The notes beneath the pieces are model-generated. The model was not told the origin of the DNA. It did not search any database and was given only the letters and a program-made list of their open reading frames with translations. 64,000 nucleotides of DNA from Straminergon stramineum (taxonomy: Eukaryota; Streptophyta; Bryopsida; Hypnales; Calliergonaceae). The DNA lies in NCBI GenBank assembly GCA_963920665.1, contig OY987263.1, positions 37,932,547 to 37,996,546 of the forward strand, written 5' to 3'. A program made the position numbers and the translations under genes. This document shows, piece after piece, positions 13,076-24,604 of this stretch (position 1 is the stretch's first letter; each line of letters begins with the position of its first letter).

Positions 13076-14178
13076 TATAGTTTGATGAGGAACTCTCCTA
13101 GGGGGGCTTGTATAAAGTACCAAGAAGCTATGGATGCACCGATCTCTATTCAACAGGAATTCATGCTGCAGTTCCAGACCTGGTGATCTCAACTGTGGAC
13201 ATGACCTGAACAAGGGCGTTGCTTCACTTCAAGGAACGATCAGATGCAGAGCTCCTGACACTCTGGCCTCTCGAAACATTGAACACTATCTCGATCGACG
13301 GAGTGCATGTCACCACCTTAACGGCAAATACTCATTTGCCACATTGACAGTTCTGAGAAGGCAGCTTTGTGAAAGTAGATCGTTTTGGACGGTAAATGAT
13401 CAGGAAACGCTGCTCCCACGTTCTCTGAGAATTAGTTAGATTTGGGGTTGAAAAGTCAATTATTTCTCATCGACACAGATGTGACAGAGAGCGTGCGGAG
13501 GACAAACTGGTCATTGCAAAAGTATCGTAGAGACTCATTTTTTTGGACATACATTGCTTGATGACGATAGCAGCTTCAACTCCAGCCAAGCAGAGAATGT
13601 CATCGCGATTCTGTAATTATAATGTTCGGATTCGGATTTTTATTTGGCTTTAGTATCACAGTTTGGTTGTTGGCAATCAAGCTCATGGGTTGTTTGGTGA
13701 TGGTTATTTGCAGGGTGGATGTCAGAATGGCTTGCCGGTCTGACATATGGCTTATTGAAAACTTCTGTTGTGTACGTAGGAATTGTGGAGGAAGAGCTGA
13801 CAGTGCTGAAGGGGCCCACGCGTTTATTTTTCCAGACACACTTCTCCTGGACATTGGCTCCCATTGCTTACCATTGCAGGTGGTGAAGTGTATGTTTTTT
13901 TGTAGTAACCAGTTGTCTATTCTCATACCTTCTACTGACCTACTAAAGCAAAATTAAACATTAACTGCAGATGTGTTTTCTCAGAAATCCGTGGCATTGG
14001 GTCACAGTAGATTGGATTTCAGATCAGCAATGGAGTACATACTGTACTGTACAGTACGTCTTCTGACAGACCTTCATAATTGTAAAAATTCTGCAGATTG
14101 TCTCCTCTTTTCCCATATCTTTCATCGTGTATTTCTCATGCAACACACCCCTCCTGTTGTGTAAGTTGAAGGAACAAG
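13076..14178 (+). other. 3' flank / probable 3' untranslated region of the kinesin
   Basis: Composition stays close to that of the gene until about 14,160 and then drops to the AT-rich background at the edge of a transposable element. Open frames on both strands around 13,600-13,950 overlap each other, lack domains and are not credible. A strong palindrome, TACTGTACAGTA, lies within 14,036-14,056. No polyadenylation site can be fixed. Confidence 0.4.
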
Positions 14179-14677
14179 TAAGGTGAATCAGCCCATTGTG
14201 GTCAGATGACCCATAGTGGTCACCTAGCAAGTCACCCCATTGTGGGTTTTTTCAGACCCCATCATGGGTTTTATTAGTAAATGAGATTTGGACCACAATC
14301 AAGGTCTTACCTGACAGTAATGGAGTGATTAGTGACTGCATCAGGAACTTCTAACTTTTTAGTGTAATTTCATTGTAGGAAGTGACTTTTTTAGGCCTTT
14401 CACATTAGAAATTATTGTGACAGCTTTAGGTGTGTAAGATGAGCATGATGGATACAGATTTTGTTGGTTCTGGGGTAGTCTACAGACTCTTATGGGCCAC
14501 GATGGGCTGAACACTTCAAAAATTCATAGCAAATTCATACTTTGTCAAAAAAAAAATAATTTCAAATGCTCTCACTGTTTCTCGAACTTGTGTTTATGTG
14601 GAAAAAAAATGAAAAAATTTCAGCCATGGCATGAGTATGAACTCCTAATTCTGACCACAATGGGCTGTTTTACCTTA
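14179..14677 (+). mobile_element. TAAGG...CCTTA inverted-repeat miniature element, family B (B1)
   Basis: The left end reads TAAGGTGAATCAGCCCATTG and the right end is its approximate reverse complement (CAATGGGCTGTTTTACCTTA), about 28 bp of terminal inverted repeat. The interior shares the GTCACTAATTACTCC motif, in opposite orientation, with the copies at 42,873-43,907. It sits exactly at the 3' edge of the kinesin gene island. No reading frame is convincing and the target duplication is unclear. Confidence 0.75.
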
Positions 14678-15771
14678 ACTTGTGGCTGGAAATACTTTTC
14701 ATGAAACCTGTGGACTTGTGGAGGCTATATGTATCATTATTGTGCCAGGCAGAAGGCTCCCCTCTTGATAACATTCTGGAGATGAAGAGCAGCAGAGAGA
14801 ATTTTCTGCTGTTGTCAGTAGAACTGAAGCAAACAATTAAATTGGAGGAACACCGACGTCATATCTGGTGTGAGGTACGATTTTTGCAATAAATTAAGTC
14901 CTTTTTGTGAAGAAGTGTGACATGTCATCCTTAGGTTGGTTGAAGATGACATGGACCTTTCAAAAATAAAAAATCTAGTGTATCAAAATTCAATTTCAGC
15001 TCTTCCTCACCAAATCTCATCCTGAGGTACGGAAGTCAAAGAGCATTTCAAAGTGTCTACAATGAAAGAGTGTCACATACGAATTACAAATAAGGGATCT
15101 ACATCTAAAATTGACCTCTTTCAAAACTGACCTCCATATATTCTTGCCTGAAATGTATTCCCACTATTCATGAGAGTCTAGGGTCAATTTTAGAAACATT
15201 TGTTTCCAGCACTTTGAAAATTCATAGTTATTCATACAATGTCCAAAAAATGCATTCTAAGATTGTAGAATCCCCTTTTGACTACCAATAAGATCCCACA
15301 ATAAGTTTCCCTATAGAGTAATGGGAACTATGATGGATTGCTTATTTGGATGCTTCTAGGTGTAGTTACCTTAGGCTTTTTCAACGATTATTTTCTTTAC
15401 ACCAATGAATAAACTATCTCTTTCTTTATAAATCCCAATGATACCTTGCTATCATTGTTTAATATTGTTAAGTTACGTAATAAACTTGATATTACTTGGT
15501 AACCCACTACCACAATGAAGCAAACTTTAGTAACGTAGAGGTATTGAAATATTGTGGTCTACATTGACTATAGCAAAGAATATAAGATACTAACAATGTT
15601 GAATGCCAATAGGTTGCCTCGTACTATGTTCTAAAATTTTCACATGTGTTATGAGCAATTCGACCCGGATATAAATACCTAAAAATATGAGTATGAATAG
15701 AGAAGAAAGTCATGGTGAAATCATCATTACAAAAAGCCTTTGAAAAAAGTCATTGAACAAGTATTATTCTA
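14678..15771. repeat. Dispersed repeat, family C, in AT-rich spacer
   Basis: About 15,115-15,385 is related by eye to 50,985-51,215, to 19,010-19,225 and, in reverse orientation, to about 40,240-40,345. Shared features are a TCTAGGGTCAATTTT block, then TTTGAAAATTCATAG, then a stretch ending in AGTTACCTTAGG or similar. No coding sequence is seen. The remaining spacer shows nothing I can name. Confidence 0.5.
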
Positions 15772-16516
15772 TGAAATCCACCATTCAGATTGGCTTGTTG
15801 TATTCATTCTATCATGTGTGTATACTTGATTTACAAAGGACTCTACTAATAATTTTTGGTGGCTTGTTGTATTCATTCTAGCATGTGTGTATACTTGATT
15901 TACAAATGACCCTACTAATAATTTTTGGTGATCTATTAAGATGAACCTCAAAAGTGAATCTCTCCAGCGTCATTGTGTGAAATCCACCATTCCAATGCTT
16001 GTTGTATTCTTTTCAGCATGTGTGTGCTTGATTTATGAATGACCCTACTAATAATTATTGGTGCTCTACTAAGATGAACTTCAAAAGTGAATCTCTCCAA
16101 TGTCATTGTGTGGAATCCACCATTCCAATGCTTGTTATATTCTTTTCAGCATGTATGTGCTTGAATTATGAACTACCCGGCTACTACTAATTATTGGTGC
16201 TCTACTAAGATGAACTTCAAAAGTGAATCTCTCCAGTGTCATTGTGTGAAATCCAACATTCCAATGTTTGTTGTATTCTTTTCAACATCATGTGTATGCT
16301 TGATTTATGAATGACCTGGCTACTGATAAGTATTGGTGCTCTACTAAGATGAACTTCAAAAGTAAATCTCTCTGGAATCATTGTGTGAGATTCACCATTC
16401 CAATGCTTGTTGTATTCTTTCCAACACATGTAATTGTGTATGTACTTGACTTGTGAATGACCCTACTGATAACTATTGGTGCTCTACTAAAATGAACTTC
16501 GAAAGTGAATCTCTCC
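15772..16516. repeat. Tandem array of 133-140 bp units
   Basis: Units are recognised by ATCCACCATTCCAATG or a close variant near 15,772, 15,979, 16,112, 16,247 and 16,387. Spacings of 133, 135 and 140 bp separate the last four. The first unit carries an internal 67-68 bp duplication of its TGGCTTGTTGTATTC segment. Short minus-strand open frames (15,769-15,951 and 16,217-16,429) only read the repeat. Confidence 0.85.
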
Positions 16517-17134
16517 ATTCATAGGTAGAATTTCTTTACTTTCTCTCAATTCATAACACCTTCTCTTTGAGTTGCTGCAAACCACATACAATTATTCCTT
16601 CATCCAAAGTCCAATTCCAATTCCAATTCCAATTCCAATACTCATCTTTGCAAAGGAATTGCAATTTCGGTTGGATTGCAATAATTGTGATGATTATGAG
16701 TGCACATAAGGTAAGGTTGAAGGTACCATACAACAGAGACTCATTTTTAGAGTGTAGTGTAGAGTGTGGGGAGCAAGCTGGCACTTGGCAGTCATCACTC
16801 ATCAGTAGTGTAGGTTTCCTGACTCCGGCAGGAATGAGTGTGGTACTTGGGATCAGCAATTTAGTGGGGGTCATGATAACTTATAGGGGGGGGGGGGAGG
16901 ATGATACACTGCTGCTGCAATCCCCCTGAAACTCCACGTGGCTGCAATTGAAAAAATAAGAAACCAACATCTAATGTTTGGCAGCATGTGAGTAACTACG
17001 TGGGTGCTAAATTTAAGACATTCAAGACACACAAAAAGTTGAAATTTAAAAAAAAAAAAAAAAAAAAAAGGTTGGGTAAAATTCTTGGTGCCCAACTGAA
17101 ATTTCTTTGACTTAAACTTACTCCCTGACCTCTT
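16517..17134. repeat. Low-complexity spacer: CCAATT repeat, poly-G and poly-A
   Basis: Contains a CCAATT microsatellite (about 16,610-16,639), a 12-G run (16,886-16,897) and a 22-A run (17,048-17,069). The open frames crossing these tracts give repetitive peptides and are not genes. The A run might be the tail of an old retroposon, but no flanking duplication was found. Confidence 0.6.
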
Positions 17135-18446
17135 TGAACCCCTGAGGTTCATGAATAGGATTTTTCAAAAAAAGAGCACTCCAAAATTGTCATTTTTAGT
17201 GCAAAAGAGCTACAAAGAAAAGACTTTGTTACTTCTTTTTGTATTCCAACCATAGGATCTTGCATAAGATATGTATGAGAAGGAGTAGACAAAATTTCAG
17301 AAATTTTGACCTTGTAGATTATAAGTTGTTAGCAATCATGGGTTTTCTAATTTAGAATCATTTTTTAACATAAATTTTTTAGCATGATGTACAGGGTTTT
17401 GAGGCGTATAAGTAATCTATGTCTTACATAATTTTTTATTTTGAATAATTATGAAAATGGAGTTCAAAACAAATAATATACATAAATTTTTCAAGAAGAT
17501 GTCTTGATTGCCCACAAAACAAGACTCTTTATAACTTTTCCATCATTAATTCAAATTAGGTGAATGAAAAAGCTTTTCATGTAGATATAAATAAACTCTA
17601 TGAGGGGGAGAAAAATTTAAATTATTTTTTTCTTTCTTTTTAGGGATTTTTAGTTACACAGAGTTAAGTATTTTGAGCTTAGGAGGGCAGAATTTTTTCT
17701 CGGGGCATTGACATAAAGATCAATTATATTCCTACAATGCTAGAACTTTGTCTTCATTTTTTTTAAATTCAAAAAATTAGAGTGAAATTTGACATCATAT
17801 GAAATTTCCTGAAATCCTTTAACCTCTAAAGGACTAAGGCACCTATTGGGCACAAAATTGTGAAAAAATACCACTTTTTAGGGTAGTGAGAAAAAAATGA
17901 AGAAAGGGGGTTTTCAAAATTCAATTGTACAAATCTATACTAGGCTACTATGGGAAATTGAGAATGTGTGGAAAAAAAATTAGAAATTCTGATTGCCCAA
18001 ATTAAAATATTATAAGTTTAAAGTTAGAAGAAAATGTTTTTTTTTACCTTGTCCGATAGGGCCATCAAACTTTAACTCCTCCTATCTAGAGTGAGATTTG
18101 TAGACTATACATGGTTAATTTTTTGGACATTTGCATCTTGTATCATAAAAATTACATACCTATCAAATTTCAAAATTATAAGAGTTTTGTGCATGCTACT
18201 CAAAGCTACTTCGACTGCCCAAAATTTTTTGAGTAGCATAACTTTTGATCCAGGCACATGATTAGAAAAGGATTATATTCACTACTTAGGAGGGACGTGT
18301 TCACACCTTGTCTCAAAATTTGAAGAACATATGTTGAAAAATGACTTCATACGCACCTACTCGAGATCACATGAGTACATTCAATAGTCATTCAATTCTT
18401 TAGGGGTTAAAAACACATCCCAAGACTTTGAACCTTTAGGGGTTAA
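17135..18446 (+). mobile_element. Outer TTAA-family element interrupted by a nested copy
   Basis: A degenerate left end (TTGAACCCCTGAGG, 17,135) and a clean right end (CCTTTAGGGGTTAA, 18,433-18,446) flank a body that resembles the left half of the ~955 bp elements; for example it has GGATCTTG followed by AAATTTCAGAAATTT. A second, complete element (17,819-18,410) interrupts it near its right end. Removing the inner copy leaves an outer element of about 720 bp. Confidence 0.6.
17819..18410 (+). mobile_element. TTAA-flanked miniature element, family A (nested copy A2)
   Basis: It starts with TTAACCTCTAAAGG and ends with CTTTAGGGGTTAA. The 592 bp are related throughout to the element at 935-1505. 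It carries no credible reading frame. The sequence outside both ends belongs to another member of the same broad family, so this is the younger insertion. Confidence 0.8.
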
Positions 18447-19794
18447 TCTGACTACCCAATGTCTCAAAAAAATCACTCTAATATACTTTGAATGTATGAC
18501 ACATATACATGTGTCATACATATGTATCACTTTCTGTGTAGAAATTACTTCCTTTAATTCTCAATTTCCTTCTCAAAAAATGACAGTACACATACTATCT
18601 TGCCAAAAACACTAGCCTCAAGTTGTTCAAAAGTTGAGGGTAGGATGGGAGATGAATAAAATGAAAATGAGAGATCAACTGGGCAAGTCTATATTTATAT
18701 ATATATACACAAAAACAAATATGTATGTGTAAATATGGATATTTGTGCATACACAAATATGCATCTATATAGATATAGATGTAGATATGGTTGTTGATAT
18801 TGTTGTAAATTATCTCATTTTTTTTTCTAACAATTTAGATTGATACCAATATTAGTGAATTCTTGAACTTTGGAAAAATTAATTAATTAGACAAGGATAC
18901 TTGGCTTCAAGTTTGTTATTTGAGGGTTTGGCACATACGTTAATTATCTAGTAAATACTCCAAACAATGTATAGCAATCATTGTGTAGCAAACTCCATAG
19001 TTGCCAACTTGAATACCATTTTACTTCCATCCCTTTAAGGCAATTATATTGGAACCATCTAATTTCAAGGATTTTGAAAATTCATGGTTTATCCCTATGG
19101 TGTCCAAGAATGCATACAAAATAATCTAGAATTTCTTCTAACTCTTAATGAGACCCAACAAAACTTCAATAGTTCTCTAATGTTTATTAAGATAATTTTA
19201 GATGTAGTTGCCTTCTTCACCTAGTATTTGATTGTAATTGTACACTATTATACACTCACTTATTAGTGGCATTGTTTTACATTGGGGGAGATGATGCTTG
19301 AGATAATTGGTGGTGTTCGCTACTAGGTGAAATCTAATGGCATTGTTGGATTTGATGATTCTCTCATTGGTTTTCTTAGGCAAGTTTTCCACTACAGTAG
19401 TATCAATCTTTTAATGCCCAAGTGACAACTAGGTGGTTGAAAATCGGAGTAGTAGTATATCCATTTGGAAATGGGATGTGACATATGAATTTATGATGTA
19501 GCAAAGGTTTATATGAACATTCTACACTAATCAAATCATGATTGGGGTTTATAGACTTATCAAAATACATAATTGTATAGAGTTGCATGTTGTGTACTTT
19601 AAGTTATCATTAGAAAAACTTTACAAGCAATAGAAAAAATAATAATGAAAAAGGATTTGGTTTTAGTCAACTCCCGAAGAATGAAGAAACATAGGGAAGT
19701 CACATGATTGGGTATCTTCACAAAAGATGATTATAGAAGGATATCTCACTATAGAGATCTACAACTATCAATATAGTATGCCAAATAATATTGT
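18447..19794. repeat. AT-rich spacer with family C fragment
   Basis: Includes a TATATATATATACACA-like simple stretch around 18,700-18,720 with runs of CACAAATATG variants, and a family C fragment at about 19,010-19,225. The minus-strand frames at 19,198-19,392 and 19,403-19,588 have no domain and are read through AT-rich repeat. Confidence 0.45.
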
Positions 19795-20763
19795 TTAACC
19801 CCTTAAGGACCAAGTGTTTATTCCACAACACTTACAAACTTGGTAGGGCTATACAAAGTCAATTTCTAATGAATGTTCTCAAAATTTTAACACAAAATGG
19901 GAGCATTCACCCCCTTCATGGGAATTAAAAAAATTTGATTGGATGCTTGGATCAAAAGTTATGTTCTCCCCCCCCTAAAAAAATTGGATAGTCAAGGCAA
20001 TTTGGGGCATCTTGAAGCATCTTTTGCTAAACCCTTCATCAACTTTAAAAATTTGTCATGTACATAAATAATAAAATATGGCATAAAATTATAAAATATA
20101 TAATATATAATATATAATATAAAAATCTTAAATCACATTCTAAGAAGAGTCAACTTTGCTAGCTATGTCAAAGGAACTTCTGAGAAAGAAAACATTTTCC
20201 TCTAACTTCAAGTCTTTATTATCTTGCAATCAATGAAGTCAAAGTTCTTGAAGTTTTTTCCACATATTCCAAATGTATGTCTCTAATTATTTACTATTTG
20301 GATTTCAAAGAAAATATCCCATCACTACACAAGAAATCATCCCCAAATGACTAGCGTGTAGCCAATTCACCTAACCTCTTCGCATTGCAGAGAGGTTTAG
20401 AGTAAGCTAGATTCCATATTTGCTTCTAAATTTTTTCAAATGTGTACCTAAAAAGACTTAGAACTCAACGGTAGAGATTCTTAAATTCATCAAGAGCAAA
20501 ATTTTTATTCCAAGAGGGCCCAATCTATTGACCCTATTCACAAGGATGAAAAAAAATAAATTTTGACACTTCAAACTTTATAAACTTTAAATTCATGTAG
20601 TCAAATGGGCTGAAATTTTTCCAACACATTTCCAAAGTATTCCACTAAAATTTTGTATGGTTCAAAAACAAACTTTTCATTTTCAATTTCAAACTATGCA
20701 CTAAAAAATGACAAATTTTGACAAATTTCTCCTAGAAAAGGCACTTGATCCTTTAGAGGTTAA
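19795..20763 (-). mobile_element. TTAA-flanked element, family A (A3)
   Basis: Left end TTAACCCCTTAAGGACCAAG, right end CCTTTAGAGGTTAA, total 969 bp. The first part matches the reverse complement of the 3' half of the 17,819-18,410 element (ATCAAAAGTTATG and CTCAAAATTTT phrases in inverse order), so it is given as inverted. No coding sequence is seen. Confidence 0.7.
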
Positions 20764-21900
20764 AAAAATATGGTCATCAAGTTATTATAGATATTTGTGT
20801 TTGGTTTTTCATATTCTAATCTCAAACCAAAAACACTTGTAAGTGGATCTTCTCTATATATTTCTTTGTAGAACATTGTATACTCTAAACAACTGTAACT
20901 CAAAAAACCATTGAAAATTTTGTAGAATAGCATAGCACATATCAATACCATATCCAATGTTCAAGTTTGGTCATCACACCTTCTATTCATTGAATCACAA
21001 CATTTGAAAAAAATCTCATTTTGCACATTTGAAATACACTTTGTGAAAATATTATGATCTTGAAGATGCATTGTCCAATGATTACAAAAAATTTGTGGGA
21101 CACACAAAATATGCTTGTCCCACAATGGCACAATATGTTCAATTCTTTACAATTAAATGACTAAAAGTCTTTTGTATCAAACACCATCACATGTATTTCA
21201 AAGAATAGATCAAGAATGTGGTCACTTCCTACTACAATACCTTGAACGTTGTAGTTAACCCTTAAAGGACAAAGCAAGGGATTTTGAGCATAGTTCTTGT
21301 TTTCTTGACTAGCTCTTATAACAAGCACAATTCCTCATTTGCGTGGGATAATTTTGATGATCACCACCATTGAAATGTAAGAAGACTTATGTAGCTTTCC
21401 GATGAAAAAAGATCAACAAAATTGCACAATTTTTGAGAAAGTGCCACTTTTGACAAGATTGACAAAAGATGTTTGATTGGGTGGTACTCTATTCATATAA
21501 TTAAATCAAAATGTTGAAATTTGAATGCTTAAAAGTGCTCCAAAACCTCTGATTTTTTTCCCAAGAGGAGATATTATCATGATTATGATATTCATTTTTT
21601 TCAGATCATTTTAGAGTGTGGAAAAAATGATACAAAGATCTAAAGCGACAACCCCAAATGCACCATTCTCCATTCTCCAAAAATTCACCAAAAATCACAC
21701 AATCAATCATTTCTTGATCAAATTGCACCAACAAATTCAACAAGAAATAAATACCCTCATAGTACTGCAGGTACTTCTTGAGCCCTAATTCATCCTGGCA
21801 ATATTTTTTGAGTGCAATTTTATCTTATGGCACCCCACCTTCCACAATGGAAATGAAGTAGCCATTTGTCTCCCCCAAAAAGAACTTCAATTTTACTTTG
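20764..21900. repeat. AT-rich spacer with a solo TTAA element end
   Basis: At 21,255 the sequence TTAACCCTTAAAGGAC looks like a left end of family A, but no matching right end was found before the GC rises near 21.9 kb. Nothing else is supported. Confidence 0.4.
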
Positions 21901-23029
21901 AGAAAGGAAGCTAATACTCAAACACTGGATTCACGCCAAGAGAGATCGATGGGATCAGCATCACCAAACTCGTAGGTGATGAAAAATGATATCGACAGGT
22001 ACGCAAATACAAGAGTCTCTGGCCTACCTAGGCTACATACCCTGGATGATAGTACAATACACTGATTTCCACAAAGACTTTTCATGGACAGGACCATGAA
22101 AGGAATTTGGTTCTATCAAACATGACTACTGGCTCAAGAGGCGTCACCTCGGGGAAATCAACACACAGGTCACCAACCTAAAACCTGTCATTCTAATTGA
22201 CCTCTGCATTCCCAGAACTCTAAAAACTGGGAATGGAACTGGAATTGGGAACTGGTGACTTCACTATGAGCTTATGATCTGGTGAGATTAAGAGACCCTC
22301 CAGCAAAATCATTGCCCTTCTTTACTTCCCTTCTTAACATACCTACAATTAATTGGGTGGAGGGCCTTTAAATGCCCGCATGAAGGGTACTACGAACGAC
22401 AGTAAAAGATGTATACAAAGTGGTTGTGGAGAGCACCACCACTTTTTTATCTTTTCTCTAGTCCATGAGGCATAATTGCTCTCACTGGACTCCTAACCGA
22501 ATTCTCGTAACAATGGGTAGTGGAAGAATACCAATTTCAGTCATGATATTCTCGAGCAGTGTTGACCGCCCACCCCTTTTCATTGTAGCCTATAATAGTT
22601 GGCTGTGTACCAACGCTTTCATTCTTGAACTCACGATAAATGAGAGTCTGTAACAAAGAAAGATGATGTTAGAGAATTGGAGCATCTTGATTATGCCAAA
22701 GCGTTCAAAGCTCTATCCGAAAATATTTTGGTACCATATCGATTCCTACACCTCATTTTCAGGATGCACTTAAGGTATGTATACTCAAAATCAACATTGC
22801 TGACACAGTAAAATCTTGAACAATGCATGCTTATTAGTTACGAGGATATACTGAACTTCGACATGTGATCTTCTGTTGGTTTACCAATCAAACCGTGACT
22901 CCTCATAACTTTTGATCTAGTATTCAATTGACGCAGTCTTTAGTGCTTTGGAATCCTCTACTGACAAGGACATCGATGAAAATTTGACTATTCTAATGAT
23001 AATAACAACAATGCTCAGTGTTACATACC
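21900..23029 (-). other. Downstream region / probable 3' UTR of the GT47 gene
   Basis: Composition is clearly less AT-rich than the repeats to the left, suggesting that transcribed sequence continues beyond the GT47 stop codon. On the minus strand the stop is followed at once by AAG|GTATGTAA, an excellent donor, so a 3' UTR intron is possible. Open frames here (for example 22,465-22,653 on the plus strand) show no domain. Confidence 0.4.
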
Positions 23030-24436
23030 TTACAGGGAGGTCAAAACTTTCCCGGAAGCTTCTTTAACCGATTCTTTCAGCACCGCCACCTTCCGGATCA
23101 TCCCCTCAATGGTCAAATCAAATGCATCACTCTGCAAGATGTCCCCCGCTCCAGGATGCTTATAAATCACACTCGGAATCATCGAGATCAGCTTCTCACG
23201 CATCCGTTGCACCTGGCTCGAGGGAATCTCCGCAAGAATATCCCTCACAATACATGTCCCATTCATAATACACTGCTCCGGAATGAACACAGAAAAAGAG
23301 CTGTAATCATCCGGAAAGTGCCACAAGTACTGCGTGGCCGCGGAATCTTCATGAAACAACACGGGTATGCACCCCGCAACAATGGAGTCAATGGTCGACC
23401 TCCGCGTGGAAGTGTCCCCTCTTGGTTGCAAGCAGAAATCCGCTTGCAACAAGCTCTCATAGATCGGCTCCGGGTTGTGACTGCAACTAATCTTGGCGCA
23501 GTCCAGTCTTGAACATTCCATTGAGGCGTTCACACATTGGTTTGACAAAATGGTGCGTATATTCTGCGCCATCTGAGGTCTCAAAGCACCTGAGAATGAG
23601 AACAAAGAACTGCGAGTGGAGCCTCGCACTTTCTCAATCCAGAGGTCCAAGTTTGCTGATGAAGAAGGATGGAACCCCACGGGGTACGGGATAGCTAGCT
23701 CTTGAGACCGCCATGGCCGCCGCTCCAACACCATGAACGTCACGTTCTGAAGCTCATCCAAATCGAACAAGTGAGTGCCCCAATTACCGGAAAAACCTGC
23801 TCCTGGAGAACCAAAATCCCAACCAGTTCTACCCGAAATCATGAAATGGTCGCGCCCGCCGTAACGATGCCAAGAAGATGCAGCGTTCTGGCGTAGCCAT
23901 GAAATCACGCCATATCCTTGCGTCTGGGATTTCATCGTGTCGTTGTAAAGGTAGGGCAACGCATCGAGTCCTGAGAAGTACGGGACGAAGAAGATGTCGG
24001 CGTCTGAAGGAGATTCTGTTAAGCATGGGTAAGATCGCATTCTGTCGAAAAAGATAACCTCCAGCATATAAGCGTCGGTGCGGTACCAGTCGTGAGGGAA
24101 AAACGCCGTGTTGTTCACAGTCTCCCCGAATCCGAAGCTCTTGTAGTGCTTGCAGAAATGGATCCATGGCACCAAGCCGCCCTCGCAAAAGGTTAGTAAT
24201 TCTGTGTTGAAATTCGAAGGCATGTCGTACATGTGCACGCGCCGGCCGTTACAGGCTTCCAGGGTCTGGGGGGAAGAGAAGTTGGGGGCGTCCGAGGCGT
24301 AGGAGACTTTGCCTGGGCTTGGACTGATCCACGTGGTGACGAACACGATGCAGGCCACTATTAAGCACTTCGACGCCCATCGCTTCTGGAAGCTCTGTGC
24401 TCGATGTTTCTTCGAAAACATTTTATAAGTCTCCAT
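23030..24436 (-). CDS. GT47 exostosin-family glycosyltransferase, MUR3-like (clade A)
   Basis: Golgi type II membrane glycosyltransferase of CAZy family GT47, closest in pattern to the plant MUR3/XLT2 xyloglucan galactosyltransferase clade, which transfers sugar from UDP-sugar to wall polysaccharide side chains. The 468-residue frame has a basic N-terminus, one membrane anchor at about 24-38 (KCLIVACIVFVTTW), a short stem, and an exostosin domain from about 64 to 450. Landmarks are RRVHMYDMP (65-73), YRTDAYMLEV (118-127), DADIFFVPYFSGLD (145-158), GRDHFM (194-199), IPYPVGFHPSS and the signature CLQPRGDTSTRRSTIDSI with AGCIPV. I chose the ATG at 24,436: the open frame continues upstream to 24,595, but that part is a leader intron (24,604 to 24,475). 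The second methionine at 24,421 is an alternative. Length and intronless frame are typical of this clade. Exact donor and acceptor sugar cannot be told from sequence. Confidence 0.93.
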   Translation of the reverse strand: METYKMFSKKHRAQSFQKRWASKCLIVACIVFVTTWISPSPGKVSYASDAPNFSSPQTLEACNGRRVHMYDMPSNFNTELLTFCEGGLVPWIHFCKHYKSFGFGETVNNTAFFPHDWYRTDAYMLEVIFFDRMRSYPCLTESPSDADIFFVPYFSGLDALPYLYNDTMKSQTQGYGVISWLRQNAASSWHRYGGRDHFMISGRTGWDFGSPGAGFSGNWGTHLFDLDELQNVTFMVLERRPWRSQELAIPYPVGFHPSSSANLDLWIEKVRGSTRSSLFSFSGALRPQMAQNIRTILSNQCVNASMECSRLDCAKISCSHNPEPIYESLLQADFCLQPRGDTSTRRSTIDSIVAGCIPVLFHEDSAATQYLWHFPDDYSSFSVFIPEQCIMNGTCIVRDILAEIPSSQVQRMREKLISMIPSVIYKHPGAGDILQSDAFDLTIEGMIRKVAVLKESVKEASGKVLTSL

Positions 24437-24474
24437 GGGATGGTGGTGACCACTTCCAATTCGAATGCCCTGAC

Positions 24475-24604
24475 CTGGAAATTTGGGGAGAGCAATCCTG
24501 TTAGTCCCGAAAAAGAATGGAAAGGTCTCATCACTGCAAGCGAAATAATCGAGCAATCGACACAAATGCTGCCCTAAGCGAGCTCGGATAGTCAAGGCTC
24601 ATAC
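24475..24604 (-). other. 5' leader intron of the GT47 gene
   Basis: On the minus strand the donor CCGAAG|GTATGAG starts at 24,604 and the acceptor AAATTTCCAG ends at 24,475, giving a 130 bp intron. A branch-like ACTAAC lies about 30 nt before the acceptor. The intron happens to be open in the reading frame, which creates a false 53-residue N-terminal extension with no anchor or homology pattern. Confidence 0.75.

Noticed and set aside
13600..13957. Overlapping frames on both strands downstream of the kinesin
   Set aside because: They are mutually overlapping, have no domains and lie in the probable 3' untranslated region.
24437..24595. 53-residue N-terminal extension of the GT47 protein
   Set aside because: It is covered by a leader intron with good donor, branch and acceptor sequences, and it would push the membrane anchor away from the N-terminus.
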